From VBDM01 sp964430565 (lineage in GTDB: Bacteria; Pseudomonadota; Gammaproteobacteria; Burkholderiales; SG8-39), in the NCBI GenBank assembly GCA_964430565.1, contig CAYSFD010000009.1, forward strand, positions 1 through 41,991: a stretch of DNA of 41,991 nt. Reading direction: 5' to 3'. A program made the position numbers and the translations under genes. Numbering within the stretch: the stretch's first letter is position 1; every line of letters begins with the position of its first letter. Below are positions 13,464 to 21,222 of this stretch, one piece after another. The notes beneath the pieces were generated by a model that worked only from the letters and a program-made list of their open reading frames with translations, searched no databases and was not told where the DNA came from.

Positions 13464-14624
13464 ATGGCAGCCGGCAAGACGGTTCTGATTCTCGGTGGCG
13501 GCATTGGAGGCATCGTCGCCGCGATACGGCTGCGGCAGCGGCTCGCTCCCGAGCATCGGGTGGTGCTGGTCGAGAAGGAGGCTGATCACGTCTTCTCGCC
13601 GTCGTTGCTATGGCTGATGCTCGGGCGGCGCCGTCCCGGCCAGATCTCCCGCCCGATTGCCGCGCTGGCCAAGCGCGGAATCGAAATCGTCCGCGGCTCG
13701 ATCGAGCGCATCGACCCGGCCACGCGAACGGTCCGCGTAAATGGCGCGGAAATGGCGGGTGACCATATGATCGTTGCGCTCGGCGCGGAGCTCGCTCCGG
13801 AACTCGTTCCCGGTCTTGCGCAGGCGGGGCACAATATCTACACGCTCGCCGGGTCCCAATCGCTGTGCTCGGCGCTGCCGAAGTTGAGCAAAGGCCGCCT
13901 CATTGTTCTGGTCGCAGCCATGCCCTTCAAGTGTCCGGCCGCCCCCAACGAGGCGGCGATGCTGCTCGAATACGATTGCCGCCGGCGCGGCGTCCGCAAG
14001 GACGTCCAAGTGGACCTCTACACGCCCGAGCCGGGACCCATGCCCGTAGCCGGACCCGAGGTGTCTGCGGCGTTGCGGCACATGGTCGAAGCAAAAGGCA
14101 TTGGCTATCACCCCGGGCACGCAGTGACCAGCGTTGATCCCATCAAGCGCCAAATTGCTTTCGCCAACGGCGCCGAAGCCGATTTCAATCTGCTCGCCTA
14201 CCTGCCGCCGCATCGCGCGCCAAAGGTGGTACGCGAGGCCGGAATGTGCGGCGAAAGCGGCTGGGTCCCCGTAGACCGGGGCACGCTGGAAACCAAGTTC
14301 CCCGGCGTCTATGCAATCGGCGACGTGACGGGAATCATGCTCACCTCGATCGGCAAGCCGCTGCCCAAGGCGGGAGTGTTCGCCCACAACCAAGCGGAGG
14401 TGGTGGCGCATAACATCGTCCGAGCCATCACGGGTAAGGGAGAGCAGCGGCGGTTTTCGGGTGACGGCGAGTGCTTTGTGGAAACCGGCGACGGCCGCGC
14501 CGCTTTCGGTAGCGGCAACTTCTACGCCGACCCTGCGCCGGCGATCCGACTCAAGGGTCCGAGCATGATGCTGCATCTCGGAAAAGTGATCTATGAGAAG
14601 TTCTGGCTTTACCGGCGCTTTTGA
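13464..14624 (+). CDS. SQR-like FAD-dependent pyridine-nucleotide-disulfide oxidoreductase
   Basis: A 386-residue flavoprotein with the FAD-binding GGGIGGIVAAIRLRQ fingerprint (about residues 11-25), the second dinucleotide region around ALGAELAPELVPGL and the C-terminal FAD motif GVYAIGDVTGI (about 286-296). It resembles sulfide:quinone oxidoreductase and flavocytochrome-c flavoproteins, whose redox cysteines sit in PFKCP-like and xxxCG-like loops; here PFKCPAAPNE and EAGMCGESGW provide a matching pair. The C-terminus ends with an amphipathic YEKFWLYRRF helix, which could attach to the membrane. Genes around it (DsrE-like, ArsR-rhodanese) support sulfide or polysulfide oxidation. The exact enzyme class is inferred. 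Confidence 0.85.
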   Translation: MAAGKTVLILGGGIGGIVAAIRLRQRLAPEHRVVLVEKEADHVFSPSLLWLMLGRRRPGQISRPIAALAKRGIEIVRGSIERIDPATRTVRVNGAEMAGDHMIVALGAELAPELVPGLAQAGHNIYTLAGSQSLCSALPKLSKGRLIVLVAAMPFKCPAAPNEAAMLLEYDCRRRGVRKDVQVDLYTPEPGPMPVAGPEVSAALRHMVEAKGIGYHPGHAVTSVDPIKRQIAFANGAEADFNLLAYLPPHRAPKVVREAGMCGESGWVPVDRGTLETKFPGVYAIGDVTGIMLTSIGKPLPKAGVFAHNQAEVVAHNIVRAITGKGEQRRFSGDGECFVETGDGRAAFGSGNFYADPAPAIRLKGPSMMLHLGKVIYEKFWLYRRF

Positions 14625-14652
14625 TTGAACAGCGTGATTTTGCGCGCTCTGC

Positions 14653-14676
14653 TCAGAGGCGTGTTCGAAGTTCCAC
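14653..14676 (+). repeat. Leader element copy B, upstream of Met-rich protein gene
   Basis: TCAGAGGCGTGTTCGA (14653-14668) is identical over 16 bases to 35262-35277, and TCCAC follows in both. It ends 21 bases before the start codon at 14698. In one frame it reads R-G-V-F-E-V-P-L. Function unknown. Confidence 0.55.
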
Positions 14677-14697
14677 TACATCTTCAAGGAAAAAGCG

Positions 14698-15117
14698 ATG
14701 AAAAGGCAATTGGTGATGACCGCGGCAATGCTCGCCTTTGCGGCGGCATCGGTCCACGCCCAGATGTCGGGCGGCACGAAGGGCACGCCCGGGCAGGGCA
14801 TGCCGGGACAGCAGTCGCAGCAGATGATGGGCGGTCAGATGATGAATCAGGAGATGATGCGCGAGATGTCCCGAATGATGCATCAATTGAACGACACGAT
14901 GAGCGATATGTCGCGCACCATGAGTCAGCAGCAGCATATGGATCAGACCCACACGCGCGACATGTCGAAACTCATGGCGGACATGTCCGTCACGATGCGC
15001 GAGATGTCGCAACAGATGGCGCAGGGCAAGATGGATCCGGCGATGACCAAGCGCATGAGGGAGCGGGCGGAACAGATGAACCGCATGCTGGAGGAAATGA
15101 AAAAGGGGCAGCGCTGA
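14698..15117 (+). CDS. Methionine-rich secreted protein
   Basis: A 139-residue protein with a signal peptide (about 1-21, VHA-QM) and a mature region extremely rich in Met and Gln, with repeats of MMxxMM, MSRMM and MSxxM spaced three to four residues apart, consistent with a long amphipathic helix presenting methionines on one face. Such patterns bind Cu(I)/Ag(I) through thioethers in the periplasm, but no named family is recognised. The start ATG 14698 follows an AAGGAAAAAG ribosome site. It lies upstream of a barrel protein and a multicopper oxidase, suggesting a copper buffer or delivery role (inference). Another Met-rich secreted protein at 28472 is similar in style; both are preceded by the repeated leader element. 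Confidence 0.8.
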   Translation: MKRQLVMTAAMLAFAAASVHAQMSGGTKGTPGQGMPGQQSQQMMGGQMMNQEMMREMSRMMHQLNDTMSDMSRTMSQQQHMDQTHTRDMSKLMADMSVTMREMSQQMAQGKMDPAMTKRMRERAEQMNRMLEEMKKGQR

Positions 15118-15133
15118 GCCGTGAGCAGTAACG

Positions 15134-15922
15134 ATGACGCTTCGGGGCAGTTGTGGCCGAGCCGCTGTCCGGTTTCGGCGGCACGGCGCGGCGCGACCGC
15201 GTGCCGATCACGTAGCGCTTTGCCTGGCGCTCCTCTTCGCGCTTGCGGCCGGCCTTGCCGGCGGGGAGGAGGGGCGCGCCTATTTCGAATTGAATGCCGG
15301 CTTCAGGACGGGCGACTTCGGCACACCCACGCGCAGCGATCTCCTCTACCTCGCCCCGACGCTCGGCTATGCGGCGCCACGCTACGATTACAGTGTGACC
15401 GTCCCTTACCTGACGCTCAATTCGCGGACGGCGAGCGGGTCCACGACGCAGTCCGGCATCGGAGACACGGTCACACGCGGCGGACGCGAGCTGGCTGCGG
15501 GGACAGACTGGTCGCTTTATGGGTCGCTTGCGGTTAAGCTGCCGACCGGCGACGAAGCGAAAGGATTCGGCACCGGCGAGGCCGACGTGGGCGCCTTTGC
15601 GACGTTCGGTCGCGACTTCGATTCGGTGCGCTTGAACCTGCTCGGCGGCTTCATCAAGACGGGCGATCCACCCGGGCAGACGCTTCCCGACCTGTGGACC
15701 TACGGGGTCGGACTGGCTACCTGGGCGGGTGCGACGCGTCTATACGGCTCGATCGAGGGCCGCACGGCAAGCGTGTCAGGCGCGCCCAACCCGCTCGAAG
15801 TATATGTCGGTGCCATGCATCCGCTGGGCACACGGCAATGGCTCACGGGCACGGCCTTCGCCGGCCTCAACGACGGCGGGCCGCGCTACGGAGCGAGTAT
15901 CGGATTCGTGCACTGGTTTTGA
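15134..15922 (+). CDS. Putative outer-membrane beta-barrel protein
   Basis: A 262-residue protein with a long, basic N-terminal region then a hydrophobic signal stretch (about 28-44) and a mature part made of alternating short strands rich in aromatic and Gly residues (YFELNAGFRTGDFG, YDYSVTVPYLTLN, YGASIGFVHWF). A terminal Phe and the strand pattern are typical of outer-membrane barrels such as the MetA-pathway/transporter-like family. The N-terminus may be annotated too long; an internal start near the signal stretch is possible. It lies between the Met-rich protein and the multicopper oxidase and is probably co-transcribed. Comparable barrels accompany multicopper oxidases in copper-tolerance loci, but the substrate is unknown. 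Confidence 0.7.
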   Translation: MTLRGSCGRAAVRFRRHGAARPRADHVALCLALLFALAAGLAGGEEGRAYFELNAGFRTGDFGTPTRSDLLYLAPTLGYAAPRYDYSVTVPYLTLNSRTASGSTTQSGIGDTVTRGGRELAAGTDWSLYGSLAVKLPTGDEAKGFGTGEADVGAFATFGRDFDSVRLNLLGGFIKTGDPPGQTLPDLWTYGVGLATWAGATRLYGSIEGRTASVSGAPNPLEVYVGAMHPLGTRQWLTGTAFAGLNDGGPRYGASIGFVHWF

Positions 15923-15931
15923 GGGTATTGC

Positions 15932-17401
15932 GTGGCTACGAGGCGACAGGTCCTTAAGACATTCGGCGCCGCAGCGGCGGCATTGCTGCCAGGCTGCGGT
16001 GGCGGCGGAAGCAATGGTGCAGACGGTAGTGGTGAACCGGTTGTCCCTACGACGCCGTTCGGTCGACCGCTGACCATCCCGCCGGTGCTCGCACCGACGT
16101 CGTCGGATGCGACCAGCGACTACTACGATCTCAATATCGCAGAGACCGAAGTTGAAATCATTCCCGGCAAGTCCACACGCGTCATCGCCTTCAATGGCAT
16201 AACGCCCGGCCCCACGATCCGCGCCCGCGTTGGACGCCAGAGCATCGTCAACTTCCATAACGGCCTGCCGGCGACCAGTCTGGGAGGTGTGACGGGCAAG
16301 ACGGTGATCCATTTGCACGGCGGTCACACGCCGTCGGCGGACGACGGCTTCCCGATCGACTATGTCAACCCCGGCGCCAACCGCACCTATACCTATCCCA
16401 ACAACCAGCTCCCGGCCACGCTGTGGTACCACGATCACACCATGGACGTCACCGGTCCGCATGTGTGGTACGGCATGGCGGGCTTCTACCTCCTTTCCGA
16501 CGACTACGAAGAGAGCCTCGGCCTGCCGAGCGGCGAGCACGAAGTTCCGCTCGTGATCCAGGACCGCAACTTCGACGCCAACGGCCAGCTCGTTTACACG
16601 GATGACATGTTGGGCGAGACTGGAAACACGATCCTCATCAACGGCGTTTTTCAGCCGTACTTCAACATCTCCGCGCGCAGGTACCGTTTCCGCATCCTGA
16701 ACGGCTCGAACGCTCGTTTCTATCGCCTGGCGCTCAGCAACGATCAGTCGTTCACGGTAATCGGTATGGAGGGCGGGCTGCTGCCCGCGCCGGTCACGGT
16801 CACCTCCATCACGCTTGCTCCGGCCGAGCGCGCTGACGTGGTGATCGACTTCTCGGGCATCGCGGTCGGTTCCAACGTGACTCTGTGCAATACCCTGGTG
16901 AGCAGTACCAGCACCGTCTACAACCTCATGCGCTTCAACTGCACCACCACGGCGACGGATACGAGCGTGGTGCCATCGACGCTGCGGCCGCTCACAAGGC
17001 TCGATCCCGCCACGGCGACGGTTCAGCGCAATTTCGCCTTAGCGGGCATGATGGGTGCAGGCACGTGGACCATAAATGGTGCCGCCTTCGACCCGAACAC
17101 CGTGATCGCGAGCCCCAAGCTCGGCGCCACCGAAATCTGGCGCTTCACCAACATGGGCATGATGATGGGCATGGACCATCCGATCCACATCCACCAAGCC
17201 GTGTTCCAGATCCTGGATATCAACGGGGCTGCGCCGCCAGCCACGCACGCCGGATGGAAGGACACGGTGGTCGTGCCGGCCGGGGGCAGCGCCCGCATCA
17301 TCGTGAAGTTCACGGATTACACCGGCAAATACGTGATGCACTGCCACGTTCTGGAGCACGAAGACCACGCCATGATGGCTCGGTTTGACGTCCTGTCCTG
17401 A
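15932..17401 (+). CDS. Multicopper oxidase, probable cuprous oxidase
   Basis: A 489-residue three-domain multicopper oxidase. The N-terminus TRRQVLK followed by a hydrophobic stretch and a CGGGG segment looks like a Tat signal, possibly with a lipoprotein-like cysteine. Copper ligands are visible in order: HLHGGH, LWYHDHTMD, HPIHIHQ and HCHVLEHEDHAM, which covers types 1, 2 and 3 copper sites. A GMMMGMD segment just before the third motif adds methionines of the kind found near cuprous-oxidase substrate sites, although no long Met-rich CueO insert is present. The GTG start 15932 lies ten bases after the preceding stop. It would oxidise Cu(I) to Cu(II) in the periplasm. Confidence 0.9.
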   Translation: MATRRQVLKTFGAAAAALLPGCGGGGSNGADGSGEPVVPTTPFGRPLTIPPVLAPTSSDATSDYYDLNIAETEVEIIPGKSTRVIAFNGITPGPTIRARVGRQSIVNFHNGLPATSLGGVTGKTVIHLHGGHTPSADDGFPIDYVNPGANRTYTYPNNQLPATLWYHDHTMDVTGPHVWYGMAGFYLLSDDYEESLGLPSGEHEVPLVIQDRNFDANGQLVYTDDMLGETGNTILINGVFQPYFNISARRYRFRILNGSNARFYRLALSNDQSFTVIGMEGGLLPAPVTVTSITLAPAERADVVIDFSGIAVGSNVTLCNTLVSSTSTVYNLMRFNCTTTATDTSVVPSTLRPLTRLDPATATVQRNFALAGMMGAGTWTINGAAFDPNTVIASPKLGATEIWRFTNMGMMMGMDHPIHIHQAVFQILDINGAAPPATHAGWKDTVVVPAGGSARIIVKFTDYTGKYVMHCHVLEHEDHAMMARFDVLS

Positions 17402-17555
17402 GCGACCCGGCGGGGAGGTCCAGTTGCAGCGCGTTCGAGCGTGATGGCTGCGAACGCAGGGAACTCCGATTTCCAGCTACGCTCAAACTCTGGTTAGGCA
17501 AAAAGGGAGATAGGCTTCGCCTCAACCCTGGGGTAAGCTCCAACGCTTGATTCGT

Positions 17556-19355
17556 ATGCGCATTGCGCGTTTTCTGCCGGTACTGTTGCTGATCGTCTCC
17601 GCGCTCGCCCACGGCGCCGAGCCGGAGCTGCTCGAGCCCGACAAGGCGTTCCGCTTCGCCGCGCGGTTGATGGACGAGCGCTCGATCGAGGTGAGCTATC
17701 AGATCGCGCCGGGGTACTACATGTACCGCGACCGGTTCCGCTTCACGGCGGCGCCCGCAGAGGTGAAACTCGGCAACGCGCGATTGCCCGACGGGAAGCG
17801 CCACCGCGACGAGTTCTTCGGCGAGGTCGAGACCTACCGCGGTAGCCTGCGCATCGTGCTGCCGTTCGAGCGCGCGGACGCGGGCGTGCCGGCGATCGTG
17901 CTCAGCGCGGTTTCGCAGGGCTGCGCGGACGTCGGCGTGTGCTACGTGCCCTACGAGCACCGGGCCGAGCTGAAGTTGGCGTCACTAGTCTCAGGGACGG
18001 CGCGGACAGACGCGCCGGCCACGTTGTTTGGCGGCGCAGCGCCCGCGGCAGGCCTGGACGAGAGTATTGCGGCGCTCTTTGGCGGCGGGTTCTGGCTGGT
18101 CGTGGCGAGTTTCTTCGGCTTCGGGTTACTTCTCTCGTTCACGCCCTGCGTATTGCCGATGGTGCCGATCCTCTCTGGGGTCATTGTCGGCGCAGGGCAG
18201 CCCGTCACCAAGATGAAGGGTTTCCTGCTCGCATCAATCTACGTGTTCGGCATGGCGCTGACCTACGCGGTCGCCGGTGTGGCGGCGGGGCTGTCGGGTG
18301 CGATGCTCTCCGCGGCGCTGCAGAACCCCTGGGTGGTAGGCGCATTTGCCGCGGTGTTCGTGGCCTTGGCCCTGGCGATGTTCGGCGTCTACGAGCTGCA
18401 GTTGCCGGTGACGCTGCAAAGCCGCCTCGCGAACGCGAGCAACCGCATGCACGGCGGGCACGCGGCAGGGGTGTTTTCGATGGGCGTGCTCTCGGCGCTG
18501 ATCCTTGGACCCTGCGTGGCCGCGCCGCTTGCGGGCGCGCTGCTCTACATCGGCCAGAGCCGCGATGTCGTGCTGGGCGGCTCGGCGCTGTTTGCGATGG
18601 CGCTCGGCATGGGCGTGCCGCTGCTCGCGGTCGGCGCATCGGCCGGGACGCTGCTGCCCAAAGCCGGGCCATGGATGGGCACGGTCAAGCGCTTCTTTGG
18701 CGTGCTGCTGCTGGGCGTGGCGATCTATCTCGTCTCGCCGTTCATTCCCGTTTCGGTGCAGATGTTCCTGTGGGCCGCTGTGCTGATCGTGACCGCGATC
18801 TTTCTGCGGGTTATCGATCCGCTGCCGGCTGACGCCCACGGCTTCCAGCGGTTCGCCAAGGGCGTCGGCGTGGTCGCGCTCATCGCCGGTGTTGCCTACC
18901 TGGTCGGGGCGTTCTCGGGCAGCCGCGACATCCTCCAGCCGTTGTCGGGCCTGCGCGTCACGGCCGCCGAGGGCGGCGGGTCTGCAGAAACGCCGTTCCA
19001 GCGGGTCAACAACCTGTCCGAGCTCGACGAGCGCATCGTCGCAGCCGCGGGCCGCACGGTGATGCTCGATTTTTATGCCGACTGGTGCGTCTCGTGCAAG
19101 GAAATGGAGCGCTTCACCTTCGGCGATGAGCGCGTGAAGGCGAAGTTGCGCGACATGGTCCTGTTGCAGGCCGACGTCACCGCGAACACTGCCGAGCATG
19201 CCGCCCTGCTCAAGCGCTTTCGTTTGTTCGGCCCGCCCGGCATCATCTTCTTCGACCGCGAAGGCCGCGAGATCCCGGGCCTGCGCGTGATCGGTTTTCA
19301 GCCCGCCGAGCGCTTCGTGGCGGTGCTCGACCAGGCTTTGAGCTTCAAGCGCTGA
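17556..19355 (+). CDS. dsbD: Thiol:disulfide interchange protein DsbD
   Basis: A 599-residue three-part inner-membrane reductase bringing electrons from cytoplasmic thioredoxin to periplasmic thiols. After a signal peptide the N-terminal Ig-like domain carries the QGCADVGVCYVP cysteine pair (near 17915-17945). The eight-helix centre contains the two redox cysteines in FTPCVLPMVP and LGPCVAAPLAG. The C-terminal thioredoxin-like domain ends with DFYADWCVSCKEME (near 19065-19105). Length is normal. ATG 17556 is preferred; a TTG three codons upstream is the alternative. The 154-base gap before it has no obvious promoter. It probably repairs copper-damaged disulfides and supplies reductant to the metal-handling periplasmic proteins nearby (inference). 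Confidence 0.94.
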   Translation: MRIARFLPVLLLIVSALAHGAEPELLEPDKAFRFAARLMDERSIEVSYQIAPGYYMYRDRFRFTAAPAEVKLGNARLPDGKRHRDEFFGEVETYRGSLRIVLPFERADAGVPAIVLSAVSQGCADVGVCYVPYEHRAELKLASLVSGTARTDAPATLFGGAAPAAGLDESIAALFGGGFWLVVASFFGFGLLLSFTPCVLPMVPILSGVIVGAGQPVTKMKGFLLASIYVFGMALTYAVAGVAAGLSGAMLSAALQNPWVVGAFAAVFVALALAMFGVYELQLPVTLQSRLANASNRMHGGHAAGVFSMGVLSALILGPCVAAPLAGALLYIGQSRDVVLGGSALFAMALGMGVPLLAVGASAGTLLPKAGPWMGTVKRFFGVLLLGVAIYLVSPFIPVSVQMFLWAAVLIVTAIFLRVIDPLPADAHGFQRFAKGVGVVALIAGVAYLVGAFSGSRDILQPLSGLRVTAAEGGGSAETPFQRVNNLSELDERIVAAAGRTVMLDFYADWCVSCKEMERFTFGDERVKAKLRDMVLLQADVTANTAEHAALLKRFRLFGPPGIIFFDREGREIPGLRVIGFQPAERFVAVLDQALSFKR

Positions 19356-19517
19356 GGGTCGCGGGCTGAAACGGACAGGGCCAATAACGCTCACCCGGCC
19401 GGAATCTCCGTGAGTTTGTACCCGTCGCGCTGGCGCTTGAACCGTCACCATGTGTCATCCAGGCGGAACTCCCGCGCGCTATTACTGTCACTGGCCGTGT
19501 GATGTAGAAAGCAAACC

Positions 19518-19547
19518 TTGCCCGCAGGGTTGAATCTCTCTTAGAAT
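19518..19547 (+). promoter_or_regulatory. Candidate sigma70-type promoter of the czc-like operon
   Basis: TTGCCC (19518-19523), an 18-base spacer and TAGAAT (19542-19547) precede the CzcI-like gene. The expected start falls at the ATG at 19555, so the transcript would be leaderless or nearly so. No operator could be recognised. Confidence 0.35.
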
Positions 19548-19554
19548 GCCAGCC

Positions 19555-19905
19555 ATGCTCGCTTGCACAAAAAGAATCGCGTTCGTGCTGCTGATCGCGA
19601 CTCTGCCGTTGCAGGCGTTCGCCGCGATCGTAATACCGCGCTGCCAGCAGGACATGGCGGCCGCCCACGATCACGCGCATCACGACGGGTACCAGCACGA
19701 TCGTGACGCCCCGGCGCAAGATCATGATCATCCATTGACATCGAACGATCTCACTTCAGACCATTGCGGCGCCGGATCTGCATTCGCGCCGCCAGCAGCA
19801 AGTGTCGGCTGGGCCAGTGGTTCCATGGTCCAGCGCGATAGTTTCACCGCAGCACACTGCTTCGGGTTCGTCCCGGAACAGCCGCAGCGCCCCCCCCTCG
19901 CCTGA
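19555..19905 (+). CDS. CzcI-like His-rich secreted protein
   Basis: A 116-residue protein with a signal peptide (about 1-24, PLQAFAA) followed by a His/Asp-rich segment (AHDHAHHDGYQHD and HDHPL) and a later Asp-His-Cys (SDHCGAG) motif. It resembles CzcI, a small periplasmic protein that precedes czcCBA in cobalt-zinc-cadmium loci and modulates it. ATG 19555 gives a normal signal peptide; ATG 19546 is the alternative. It is first in a gene order CzcI-CzcC-CzcB-CzcA, with a 126-base gap before the TolC-like gene. The C-terminus is Pro-rich and poorly conserved in appearance. Function as a metal sensor or buffer is inferred from position. Confidence 0.65.
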   Translation: MLACTKRIAFVLLIATLPLQAFAAIVIPRCQQDMAAAHDHAHHDGYQHDRDAPAQDHDHPLTSNDLTSDHCGAGSAFAPPAASVGWASGSMVQRDSFTAAHCFGFVPEQPQRPPLA

Positions 19906-20031
19906 TTCCTTCCCGCGGCACCAGCGTCGGCGCTCGTCAAGTCTGAGCGCAGCGCCCGTCTCCGCACGTCGACCGGCCGCGCCGGTCGTTGAGCATTCCG
20001 TTTTCAGTATCACGACGTCAACGAGGACGCC

Positions 20032-21222
20032 ATGCGTCGAATTTGGGTCTCGATCTTGCTGCTCCTTGCGCTGCCGGCGCACGCCGAGGACACGCTGCGC
20101 GATGCGGTCGAGCACGCCTGGGCGCGCCAGCCTGGTGCTCGCGCCCAGCCTGCGCGCGGCGAAGAATTCGCAGCCAAGCGCGAGGCCGCTGAGGCCCTGT
20201 TTCCCGAACCGCCCAGCCTCAGCCTCGGCAACCGCAACGATCGCTTGAACCGCAACGATGGGGTAAGCGAATGGGAAGCGGGAATCGCGTTGCCGCTGTG
20301 GCTGCCCGGGCAACGGGCGCGTCAGGCGTCGATCGCCAATGCCGAGCGGGATCAGTACGATAGCGGGCTCACGGCGGCGAAGCTAAAAATCGCCGGCGAG
20401 GTGCGCGATGCCTACTGGCAGGTGCGGCTCGCCGAGAACGAGCTCGCGCTGGCGCGACGCAAAGCGGCGGACGCTGCAGCGCTCGCGGCCGATGTCGAGC
20501 GCCGCGTCAAGGCCGGCGACCTGGCGCGCGTCGATCTCAACCAGGCGCAAGCGGCGGAGCGGTTGGCGCGGGCCGCGCTGATCGAGGCCGAGATCAAGGC
20601 ATTCAAGGCGCGGCAGGCGTTTGCAGTACTGACTGGCATTGCCGCGTTGCCTGCGACGGAAGAAAGCACGGCGCCGGCCAAAACCGAGCTTGACGATCAT
20701 CCACTGCTCGCGCCTTTGCAACGCGCCGGGGTGACGGCCCAAGCCAAGCTCAACGAGGCCGCTCGAAGCCTGCGGAACAATCCGGAAATCGAGCTCGGCA
20801 CGCGGCGCGAACGCAGTGCGTTCGACGATCCCTACGCCAATTCCATCGAGGTGCGTTTCCGGCTGCCGTTTGGGACCGACGCGCGCAACAAGCCGCGCAT
20901 CGCCGCCGCCAACGCCGAGCTGATCGAGGCACAGGCCGCTTACGGCGTCGAGCGCGCCAAGGTCGCCGCCGAAATCGAGGCAGCGCGGCGCGAGCTGGAA
21001 CAGACCCGTATCGTGGTGCGGCTTGCGGAAACGCGGTTCGCGCTGGCGACCGACACGCAGCAGCTGCTGGCCAAGGCCTTTACGCTCGGGGAACTGGATC
21101 TGGTCAGCCGCCTGCGCGCCGAGAACGAGCGCTTCGAGTCCGAACTCAGTTTCACGCGCGCCAAGATCGAGGGCGCACGTGCGGTTTCGCGTTTGAATCA
21201 AGCTTTGGGAGTCTTGCCATGA
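20032..21222 (+). CDS. CzcC-type outer-membrane efflux channel (TolC family)
   Basis: A 396-residue outer-membrane factor with a signal peptide (about 1-18, AHA-ED) and the two-fold repeat of long helices of the TolC/OEP family: IAGEVRDAYWQVRLAENEL and a second copy region VAAEIEAARRELEQTRIVV. LNQAQAAERLARAAL and the C-terminal SRLNQALGVL are typical helical segments. The length is slightly below the family norm of 410-430. It forms the exit duct for the pump at 22881. Its TGA overlaps the ATG of the adaptor gene (ATGA 21219-21222), indicating translational coupling in a czcCBA-like order. Confidence 0.9.
   Translation: MRRIWVSILLLLALPAHAEDTLRDAVEHAWARQPGARAQPARGEEFAAKREAAEALFPEPPSLSLGNRNDRLNRNDGVSEWEAGIALPLWLPGQRARQASIANAERDQYDSGLTAAKLKIAGEVRDAYWQVRLAENELALARRKAADAAALAADVERRVKAGDLARVDLNQAQAAERLARAALIEAEIKAFKARQAFAVLTGIAALPATEESTAPAKTELDDHPLLAPLQRAGVTAQAKLNEAARSLRNNPEIELGTRRERSAFDDPYANSIEVRFRLPFGTDARNKPRIAAANAELIEAQAAYGVERAKVAAEIEAARRELEQTRIVVRLAETRFALATDTQQLLAKAFTLGELDLVSRLRAENERFESELSFTRAKIEGARAVSRLNQALGVLP

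Noticed and set aside
18234..19451. Minus-strand open frame opposite dsbD
   Set aside because: A shadow of dsbD; no family resemblance and no start context.
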